DNA from: Austropuccinia psidii | Lineage: Eukaryota; Basidiomycota; Pucciniomycetes; Pucciniales; Sphaerophragmiaceae | Assembly: GCA_023105745.1 (NCBI GenBank) | Contig: JALGQZ010000007.1 | Location: 52,867,569 to 52,931,568 of the forward strand | Direction: 5' to 3' | DNA length: 64,000 bases | In this document: piece after piece, positions 1 to 8,230 of the stretch | How the letters are laid out: every line of letters starts with the position of its first letter | Numbering within the stretch: the stretch's first letter is position 1 | Translations under genes and position numbers: made by a program | Notes under the pieces: model-generated | Seen by the model: only the letters and a program-made list of their open reading frames with translations | What the model was told of the DNA's origin: nothing | Databases searched by the model: none

Positions 1-523
1 TTCGTGTTATCTACTCCTTATCAAATCAAGAGTCATAAACACTACGGGCCTGCATTTCAGAGAATGTAGAGAAAGGTTTCATTAGACCAAGCTCCTCTTC
101 AACAGGAGCACCTGTCCTTTTTGTCAAGAAAAAGGATGGAGGTCTTCATTTGTGTGTTGACTACCGCAAACTCAATGCTGTCACTAGGAAGAACAGATAC
201 CCTGTTCCTCCTATGAACCAGCTCCTTACCGTATTCAACGGTTCCACTATCTTCTCCAAGATAGATTTGCGTGGTGCATATAACCTCCTGAGAATCAAAG
301 AGGGGGATGAGCACTTAACTGCCTTCAGAACCGAGTATGGTAGTTATGAGTATTTGGTCATGCCATTTGGTTTGACCAATGCTCCTGCTTCTTTCCAGAA
401 TCTTGTGAATGATATATTTGCAAATTTCTTGGATGTGTTTGTTGTGGTTTATCTAGATGATATTATGGTATTCTCAAGTTCTGAGGAAGAACATGTCAAA
501 CATGTGACCCCTGTCCTCCAAAG
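1..523 (+). pseudogene. Ty3/Gypsy reverse transcriptase, N-terminal part (element X)
   Basis: From about position 61 one frame encodes the start of a Gypsy RT: a VKKKDGG stretch, the CVDYRKLN motif, a KIDLRGAYN palm segment, [13 protein letters not shown], and the catalytic YLDD box at about 450-461. All the RT catalytic aspartates in this part look intact. The frame is broken at 523/524 by a solo LTR and resumes at 2192. Excising 524-2191 and one copy of CAAAG restores the codons across the junction. The protein would synthesise element cDNA. The start lies left of the window. Confidence 0.9.
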
Positions 524-2191
524 TGTCACAGGGGCTCTTGTGGAAATACGAGAGTTGCCTGGCACTCAGGAATCAAGAACTCACTTGGAGGGCTCCAAAA
601 GATGATAAGAAATATTATGGAATATATTTCTTAAGCAGGAATAAAAGAAAGGACAAGTATGCCAAAGAACAAAGAATGATAAGAAGGAAGCCAAGGCCAA
701 AGATAAAATAAAACCAAGGCCAAGAAGCCGACCAAGTGAATCCTCAATTCACTGTTTCAACCTGCCAGAAAGAACAATGGAATTAGTAAAGGATATGACC
801 ACCAATATCCACTGACAGGCAAAGGAAGAAAAGAGAAAAGGGTGCTAATGACTGACTTAAGATTATCAGTATTAACTTTAATAATGTAAAAGAAAATAAG
901 GATAAAAATAAATCCAATATATTAATTAACTGGGGAAAAAGTCCCCAGGTGATGAAAGGTGGCCAGTATATGTGAAAAGCTGAAAGATTGATCCTGGAAG
1001 GTGGATCAATGACTGTATTGTCCGAATCAGGAAATACAGTTATGGCCATTTTGAAATTTGAACTGTGTGATGGAATTCACACAGTGGAATAAGAAATGGC
1101 CCAATTGGGTCAAGGCCATACAGGTTGATTGAATAAGGCCTGTACGGATGAATTGGGTTGTCCAAGGAGTATTGAATACTTGATGTCTTGACAACTGATT
1201 TGAATGATGTAATACCTCTTGAGAATTGACCTTAAAATAATCCTGAATGAACTGTACCAACCCAACTCCTGCAGGTACAGGTGGTTGGGGTCCTTGAATG
1301 ATCTTCTGAATTGCCGCCATGGATTGCCAGACTGATGAGCTGAAAAGTCCTCCTTCAAAATCGGCGTTGGAATTATGGACCTTCAAATGGAAAGGTGGAA
1401 TTGGGTCCTGAAAACGTCACCATTTGATTGCTGAGTAAAAATGGTGCATAATGGTATATAATACCATATATGCACCACACCTGCAATCTTGAGTACGGAG
1501 TGCATGAAGGAAACAAAAGAATTCCCCTTAAGTTGAGGGGAAGGCTTGCTGAGCTGATCTGGTGGCCTCTGGTGGTTGCCAGAGGCCATGGTGGAAATAT
1601 TAATCCATGGTGGTCCATGGCCAAAATTGGGTCCTACGGGATTTATGGCCAAAAAGGGTGTCCAAGGGGGATTTGGTCATTTTTGGGTCCAAGGAAGTCA
1701 TGGCCAAAATTAGCTCAGATGGGCCCAATTGTGGTTTGACACCCACCTGGCTGGCCCCTTTTGGCCCCATTGGATTAGGCCAAAAGGGGCCTAATTGGCC
1801 TACGGACCGTAGAAGCCGTAGGGGGCCTAAATGGCCCAAAAAGGCCATTTAGGCCAAAACCCCCATAATGAAAGGGGTTGGCCAGGGGCCAATGATGATG
1901 GCTAGGGGGTCCAGAACCCCCTGCAAGATAAAAGGACCCCCCCAGGCCCAAAATAAAAGATGAAGGCCTGGGGGTTGGTGAGGTGGAAATTGGCCAAGAA
2001 GGCCGATGATGGCAGGATATGGCCTGAGGCCATAAATGATGGTTGAGAGGGGCTATGGCGTAAAAACCATAAAATACCCAAGGGGGCCAATTGGCCATAA
2101 AGGAAATGACGTGACCAATTGGCCCCATCTTGGCTCCAGGTTGGATTGCCGCAGCCATCAAGGAGGAGGGCCAAAACTTGTGGTTGTGACA
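524..2191 (-). mobile_element. Solo LTR (X-type family) inserted in element X RT, TSD CAAAG
   Basis: The 1668-bp insertion starts TGTCACA and ends TGTGACA, an inverted terminal pair of TG..CA type. It is flanked by perfect 5-bp direct repeats CAAAG at 519-523 and 2192-2196. Read on the minus strand it begins TGTCACAACCAC and shares blocks with the LTR at 7469-8230: the CTGGGGACTTTT..CCCCAGTTAATTAAT segment, CAGGTTGAAACAGTG, and a CTGAGTGCCAGGC..GAGCCCC end. Its first half (about 1550-2191) is GC-rich with many GGCC/GGGG runs and is absent from the 762-bp LTR. No internal coding region is present, so it is a solo LTR. Open frames inside it are incidental. Confidence 0.88.
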
Positions 2192-4511
2192 CAAAGACTC
2201 AGAGAAAAGAATTTATTTGCCAAAGCCTCCAAGTGTGTATTCCATGCCTCAAGTGTGGAATACTTGGGCTATGTTGTTTCAAGTGATGGCCTCAAGATGG
2301 ATTCTTCAAAATTTCAGCAGATCCTTGACTGGCCTCAGCCCAGAAACATCAAAGCACTTCAATCTTTTCTTGGCTTCGCCAATTTTTGTCGTTTTTTCAT
2401 TAAAAATTATTCTAAAAAAATCACTTCTCTCACTTCCCTCCTTAAAAAGATTCTCCTTTCTGCTTCAATGAGGAAGTTCTTAGTCAGTTTCAAGCACTCA
2501 AAGAAGCTTTCACCTCTGCTCCTATCTTATCCCATTTCAATCCATCTCTACCTACTATTGTAGAGACTGATGCTTCTGATTATGCATTGGGTGCCATACT
2601 GAGTCAGGTGAATGACTCAGGAAAGCACCCCATTGCATTTGATAGTCGCAAGCTTCTCCCAGCTGAGCTGAACTACGAAATTCATGACAAGGAACTCCTT
2701 GGCATAGTTTGGGCTCTCAAGCGCTGGAGAGCATTTCTTCTTTCTCTTTCCAATTCTTTTGAGGTCTTGAAAGACCACTCTTCCTTGCAGTATTTCATGT
2801 CTTCCAAAGTTCTTACTCGTTGTCAGGCCCGTTGGGATGAATGTCTCTCAGAATTTCATTTCAATATCACTTACCGCCCAGGCAGGCTGGCCACTTTACC
2901 AAATGCCTTGTCACGTTGGGATGACGTGTACCCAGAGAAGGGGGTGGACTTCATCAGCAGAATCCTCAAACTTTTCATCAAGTACTTAAGCAAGATGGAA
3001 TTCAAGAGTCAAGATTCTTCTCAATCAAAGTGGAGGTTTTCTCAGATTTAGTAGACAAGATTCAAAAAGAAGTATGGCAAGACAAAGACTATAAATAAAT
3101 ACTCAAGCAACTAGCAAGAGGTGAATCAGTTCCAGATTACTCTCTTGAACCTCAAGCCAAGTTATTATTATTATTCAAAGATAGAGTGGTAATCCCAAGC
3201 AATGAAGAACTTCAACTCAATATTCTTCAAAAGCGTCATGACTCACCATTGGCTGGCCATCGTGGCCATGAGAAGACCCTCAAGCTCATCAAGAGGGATT
3301 TTTATTGGGCTGGCATGAATCAATTTATCAAGGAATATGTGTCCTCATGTCAGCAATGATCAAGAAACAAGAACATTAATCACAAGAAGTTTGGATTACT
3401 CAAGCCTCTTTCAATTCCGTCTGGTCCTTGGAATTCATTATCAATGGACTTTATCACTCAATTGCCCTTGTCAAACAACTTTGACTCAATTCTAGTAGTT
3501 GTGGACAGGTTCTCAAAAATGGCAATCTTCATTCCAACTTATGGAACAATCACTTCTCTGGACTTAGCTCAAATTTTCATTAGTCATGTATTTTCCAAGC
3601 ATGGCCTTCCAGTCAGTATTGTCAGTGATAGAGGATCTTTATTTGTTCCATAATTTTGGAATCAATTATGTCAGCAGCTCAAGATATCAAGAGATCTTTC
3701 AACTGCTTTTCATCCTGAAACAGATGGACAGACAGAGAGGGTAAATCAGATACTAGAACAGTACCTTTGGATGTATGTCAGCTATCATCAAGATGACTGG
3801 TACACCTGGCTCTCTCTGGCTGAATTTGCCTATAATAATGCAGAAAATTCATCAACCAAGCAATCACCTTTTCTCACCATTTATGGAAGAAATCCCAGCT
3901 TTGACTCAATCCATATTTCTCAAGACTCACCTGCTGGAAAGTTATCAAAAAAACTCCAATCAGTACAGAAAGTTGTCAAAGAAGAATTAGAGTCAGCAAT
4001 AAGGAGATTAAAGAAGTATTCAGATAGAAATAGGACAATTCCACCTGATTTCCAACCTGGGGACAAAGTATGGCTAGCTTCCAAGAACATCAAGACAACA
4101 AGACCCACCAAGAAACTATCAGAAAGATGGTTGGGACCTTTTGAAGTTCTGAAGAAGATTGGCAGCCATTCACATCACCTCAAGTTGCCTCAGCAATGGA
4201 AGTCAGTTCACCCTGTCTTTCATGTTTCCTTATTAGAACCAGTCAAGCATTCAACTATCCCAAATCAACATCAATTGCCACCACCACCAATCCTAGTGGA
4301 GGAGCAAGAAGAATGGAAAGTGGCTCAGGTTCTGGACTCAAAACTCAAAGGAGGTAAATTATGGTATCTTGTGGAGTGGAAAGGATTCAGTGAAGACCCA
4401 GAAAGAACCACTTGGGAACCAGCTTCCAACCTTACCAACTCACCAGACTTTGTCAAGAATTTCCATTCATTATATCCAGACAAGCCTGGTCCAATTACCT
4501 CAAGAGTTTGA
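2192..4511 (+). pseudogene. Gypsy pol: RT C-terminus, RNase H, integrase, chromodomain (element X)
   Basis: The RT continues with [12 protein letters not shown] and the thumb/connection region, then RNase H from about 2555 (ETDASDYALGAIL, a DKELLGIVWALKRW segment). The integrase has an HHCC finger around 3237-3360, catalytic Asp in SMDFITQLP (~3444), Asp in SDRGSLF (~3625) and Glu in DGQTERVNQ (~3725). The C-terminus (about 4315-4480) is a chromodomain with YLVEWKGFSEDPERTTWEP, which places the element among chromoviruses; such domains target integration to modified chromatin. Lesions: frameshifts near 2450-2460 and 2962, and stops at about 3096 (TAA), 3357 (TGA, at the second finger Cys) and 3651 (TAA). 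From 3654 to the stop at 4511 the frame is intact. Confidence 0.93.
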
Positions 4512-5253
4512 TTTATGGTTCTTGGTGGGGAGAAGAAGTTATGAAAGTAAGTTCCTCTCCTGGCATGCACCTTTAAGGGGGTATTCTACCCATATGTTGT
4601 TGTAAGCATCACTTTGGCCACTTTGTGAGCACTTGTCAATTCTTTGGACAGGTTCAGGAAGCATACAACACCAATACCCTCCGATTTGGACCTTATCAAG
4701 ATATGGCCAAATGCTTCTTTCCTTATCTTCATTCCTTTTCTCTTATTTATCTTTTCAATTTATGCCAATCATTATAATTCAAGACATTCATTACTTCAAG
4801 TCATTTACGGCAATTCACTTCAGAAGTCATTTATGGCAATTTATTTCAATTTTATGGTGCTTGGTGGGGAGTGGAAGTTATTAAAGTAAGTTCCATCTCC
4901 TGGTATGCATCCCTGAGGGTCCTACTTCTTGTAAAACATTACCATGGCCACTCTGTGAGCATCAAATATTTGGTTTTCATTTTTTATACACTTCTTGGCC
5001 AGAATCAAGCAACTCACCACAAGAAAGACCAACCATCAGGATTTTTCTTTATTTCTTTTCTTTACTCTCATTTTCTCTTATTCTTTTATTTTTCTTTCTT
5101 TCTTTACTTGTATAATTTTCTTTCTTTTATTTCTTTAAAGCAGCAGCATCCCCTCCCAAATCATGTATTGGGAGGTTCCATTATTTTTCCATTTTTAGTA
5201 TTTATAAGAGTGGGGATAGAAGTCAAACCAAACACAAAAAAGGAAAAGGAAAA
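4512..5253 (+). other. Non-coding 3' segment after X pol, with an internal duplication
   Basis: There is no credible gene here. A block at 4512-4632 (CTTGGTGGGGAG.., GTAAGTTCC.., CACTTTGGCCACTTTGTGAGCA) recurs in diverged form at 4851-4971, about 340 bp downstream. A pyrimidine-rich run covers about 5040-5135. An 8-bp inverted repeat, CCTCCCAA/TTGGGAGG, sits at 5152-5175. A TATTTATAAG element lies at about 5208. The segment separates the convergent ends of X pol and the minus-strand gene at 5254-6587 and may hold the 3' ends of both transcripts. That role is inferred. Confidence 0.5.
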
Positions 5254-6587
5254 CTAGTTATCTCTACCCAAATCATCAAAAGTTCTCTGGAAATCATTTA
5301 TCAACTCATCTTCATACCAGGCAAATTTTGCAGCCATCTCTTCAGAAGCAGTACCTGTAATAGTCCTGTCATTGGCATACATAATCACCTCTCTGCTATT
5401 TCTATCAACCCTCCTGAACAATTTGGGCACAGCATCTTGATTTTCACTAGCCGCATTGGCATCTTCTCTGGTAACCTGGATAGGCCAACGTTCTCTTCTT
5501 TGAAAAACTTGAGCGGCAGGAAACGGCAAAGGGGACAATCCATCTCTTCTTCTGCTGGAGCTGGCCACAGGTTGGAGTTGATGGGAGGTGGCTATGGGTG
5601 AGTTTCTAGATTGTTGAACTGGGGATGGTCTTACTGCTGGATTCAAGGCAGGCCTGGTGGTGTGGGAAGTAGTTGGTGAAGGAGGAGGAAGGGTTGTAGG
5701 AATAGGAGCAAGCATTGGTTGGAAGGTTCTTGGAGTGCTGGGAATAACTTGGCTTTGGAATCTAGTATTGGCAAGAGGTTAAGAAGAGGAATTGCTGGAT
5801 GGATGCCCAACTAAATGAGGAACAACTTCAACTTCTTCACCATCCAACTCATCACTTCTTTCAGCATCTGGATCTGTTGGGGAATCAACAATTCTTCTTA
5901 GTTTTTTCACCACCTTCACTACTCCATCAGTATTGGTCCTTGAGATTGGGATTTCTGAGCTGTAGTGTATGGGCCTACCACCAATTGGAATGGGCCCTCC
6001 AACATTAGTCTACCTGGCCACATCCCTCTGCCTGGAACCAGTCACTACATCAAAATATTAGTACTAATTCAATCAAGATAGGCAAATCACTCACATTGAG
6101 AAAATCCTGAGGTTGCATCAGAAGTAGGTTCCTCAAGAATGGGGAATTCTTGCCCATAAGGCCCATCTTTCCTGCTCCATAAGTGCCTCCTGACGTTGGA
6201 CAAAGTTGACCCGGTACAACGACATGGTTTCTTCCCAATGAAGCAAAAGTGGCATTTTGAAGATCAAGGATTGTAATGTTGAAAGCAATCCTTACCCTTG
6301 GCCAAACATTCAGTACAGGCAGGATCAAGAACTTCAACTGCTCTGAACCCATCATAAGTTTGGGAGGGATCAAAATGACCAGAAGACGCCATGGAAGGGG
6401 AGGACAATTGACTGAAGACGCCAGAACCACAAAGAACAGACGGTGGCGGTGCAGAAGGAGAAGATTCAGTGAGTTCAGTCAGTTTGGAACTCATAACTGA
6501 AGAATATGCAAGCAGAAGATTCAAGACGTCAGAATCAATCCACTCCATATCAAGAAAAAGATTGGACCTCAAGGAAATGGGGGCCAT
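5254..6587 (-). pseudogene. Antisense intron-containing gene with Zn(II)2Cys6-like cluster (retroelement-borne)
   Basis: The ATG at 6587 opens exon 1 (6587-6095). A 50-nt intron (6094-6045) separates it from exon 2 (6044-5254). Joined, they give a single frame of 427 codons plus stop, with no frameshift. Three in-frame nonsense codons occur, at 6266-6264 (TGA), 6012-6010 (TAG) and 5781-5779 (TAA), each one transition from a sense codon. Residues about 91-122 hold six cysteines spaced C-X2-C-X6-C-X10-C-X2-C-X6-C, the spacing of fungal Zn(II)2Cys6 clusters, although the usual basic RRRK context is weak. The middle is Ser/Pro-rich, and the C-terminus is charged, ending near FDDLGRDN. The gene could be a nucleic-acid-binding Gag-like or regulatory protein. 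I recall similar multicopy hypothetical proteins from myrtle rust, but no function is known to me. Confidence 0.75.
6045..6094 (-). other. 50-nt spliceosomal intron in the antisense gene
   Basis: On the minus strand the segment starts GTGAGT, contains TACTAAT about 17 nt before the end, and ends GATGTAG. Removing it joins CAA-T to TG-ACT and keeps one frame through both exons. The intron itself would break the reading frame because 50 is not a multiple of three. The length and the branch-point-like TACTAAT fit short fungal introns. Splicing itself is inferred from sequence only. Confidence 0.8.
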
Positions 6588-7454
6588 AACTCAATTATGC
6601 CCCCCCTCAAAGCCTCTAGGTGAAGGTTCATACCCCTTTGGGGCTGAACCCATCACCCAGGGCCTCCCCTGCAACTTTGGGGAGGCCAGGATCTTGATGG
6701 TCCTGGACCCCACCAATGGGTCCAGGCCATATAGGGTGAAAATTTGAGCTTGGGCCAATTCTGGGCCCCTTGGTCACCCTGGGTCCCCATCAAATTTGGG
6801 CCCAGGGGCTCCATTTTGGTCCTGGGGGCCTCCAATAGCCCCCAAGTACTGCCAACCACGGCATACCGCCCGCGGACCATAGGACCCCAAAGACCCAAAA
6901 TGGCCAATAATGGCCAAAAATTCATTAAATGACCAAATTCACCAAAGCACCCAAAAAAGGCCCAAAAGGCCATAAAAATCAAAAATATCAAGATTCATCA
7001 AGGAAGAGGCCACAGACCAAAAACACTCTGGAGGGCTGTTTGGGGCCATTTCCATGGAAAATGGGGACAAGACCCCTTGGAGGAAATTTCTTCAATATTT
7101 CATTGTATTAAGCCTTGCCCAATGATTACACTTCATATACTCATTGGGCATCATTTTTTGAGCACAAGAGCTCAGTGGCCCTTATTTTGGGATATATCCC
7201 AAGGCCACACCCCAAGGGCAAGGTGATTGAATCAGAAGAAAAGAAAAGCATATTTCGAAGTGGAATACTTACTCAAAACTTGAAAGAAGGGGGGAATCAA
7301 TTCAATTTGATAGAGAATAATTGAAGAAGGATTTTAAGGATAATGGTAAAGAGGAAAAGAAAATTAAAAAGAAAATTTTTTGAAAAAATGTGGGGATATT
7401 GAGATGCCACTCAACAGTGGCAGGGTATTATGGTATTCAGGAGCCCACCAGTTT
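6588..7454. other. Non-coding, GC-richer region between the antisense gene start and the X polypurine tract
   Basis: No supported gene. 6590-6990 is GC-rich for this window, with repeated GGGCCC/TGGCC words, and its composition resembles the first half of the solo LTR at 1550-2191. 7200-7454 is purine-rich on the plus strand. Because the antisense gene starts at 6587, its promoter would have to lie in this region or in the adjacent LTR. I see no decisive TATA box. Plus-strand open frames here are short and incidental. Confidence 0.45.
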
Positions 7455-7468
7455 CAAGAGGGGGATAC
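7455..7468 (+). promoter_or_regulatory. Polypurine tract of element X
   Basis: CAAGAGGGGGATAC lies immediately before the 3' LTR start TGTAACAACC. A purine-rich tract in this position primes plus-strand DNA synthesis in LTR retrotransposons. This fixes the orientation of the LTR as plus. Confidence 0.75.
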
Positions 7469-8230
7469 TGTAACAACCACTCACCAGGGATAAGGGTATT
7501 AATCAATACACCCACTCAAACACCTCAAATCAGCAAATCCAGTATCTGCATCAGCATTCAGTTTCAGCAATCTTCCTTGCTGAAACATGCATACAGCTTG
7601 GTACTTCAATACAGGCTGTCAATACCTGTACAGGGTGGATTCACCCAATACAGTTTCAATATACCATTATGGAACTGTATGATCACTCAAAAACACCACA
7701 CCTCTTGTACAGGTTCTGTACAGCTGTACAGGGCCTGTATTGGCCAGACTAAATTCAATAATTCAATCCTCTCATGAAAATTTTTCCTCTGGATCAGGGC
7801 TGGTGTTTCTCACATATGCCAGCCCCTCTTTCTCCCCCCTGGGGACTTTTCCCCAGTTAATTAATTTAGTTTATTTATTATTTGATAATCATTCTTATCC
7901 TTATTTTGGGTATTATAATTATTTGATTTTAAGTTAGTCTTTGCATTTCTCTCTTTGCCTGTACAGTATGAGTTGGGTGGCCATATCCTTATTAACCCTT
8001 CTCTTTCCATTCTGACAGGTTGAAACAGTGGACTTGGACTTGTTTGTGGTTGGCTCTTCTATTTCTTATTCTTATTTCTTTGTTGCTGCTTTTCTCATAT
8101 CTTTTATTATAGTAATTCATTCCTTACACTCTTAAGTGTATTCCATCTTTCCATATCTTTGAGCCCTCCATAAGTGAGTCCCAGTTTGCTGAGTGCCAGG
8201 CCCTCTTAACTTTGAAGAGCCCCCGTGACA
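7469..8230 (+). repeat. 3' LTR of element X (762 bp)
   Basis: It starts TGTAACAACCAC directly after the polypurine tract and ends CCCCGTGACA, where the truncated B gag begins. It aligns in blocks with the solo LTR at 524-2191 read on the minus strand but lacks that LTR's GC-rich first half. It contains several TGTACA words and a perfect 16-bp palindrome CTGTACAGCTGTACAG at 7716-7731. The LTR would carry promoter and polyadenylation signals, but I cannot place them exactly. Confidence 0.85.

Larger units (their letters stand above)
1..8230 (+). mobile_element. Ty3/Gypsy chromovirus X, 3' part (5' end outside window)
   Basis: Plus-strand pol (RT, RNase H, integrase, chromodomain) runs from the left edge to 4511. 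A polypurine tract at 7455-7468 is followed by a 3' LTR (7469-8230) that starts TGTAACAACC and ends GTGACA. No other LTR boundary in the same orientation is visible between pol and this LTR, so I infer one element. A solo LTR of a related family interrupts RT (524-2191), and a minus-strand gene lies at 5254-6587. The 3' LTR abuts the truncated gag of element B at 8230/8231, so X was inserted there. The 5' LTR, preceded by TTCTG if the target duplication is intact, should lie left of the window. The single-element reading is an inference. Confidence 0.65.

Noticed and set aside
2036..2191. Start of a 175-codon plus-strand frame joining LTR sequence to RT
   Set aside because: Only the part from 2192 is RT. 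The Met and first 50 codons are LTR sequence read through the insertion junction.
1027..2194. Several minus- and plus-strand open frames of 80-139 codons
   Set aside because: They lie wholly in the solo LTR 524-2191, overlap in several frames, follow its GC-rich low-complexity sequence, and carry no domain.
6050..6430. 126-codon minus-strand frame overlapping exon 1 of the zinc-cluster gene
   Set aside because: It is the alternative frame of the same exon and intron. The spliced frame explains both exons and the Cys motif.
6653..6991. 112-codon minus-strand frame, Trp/Gly/Pro-rich
   Set aside because: Composition-driven frame in the GC-rich non-coding stretch upstream of the antisense gene. 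Opposite-strand frames are open too.
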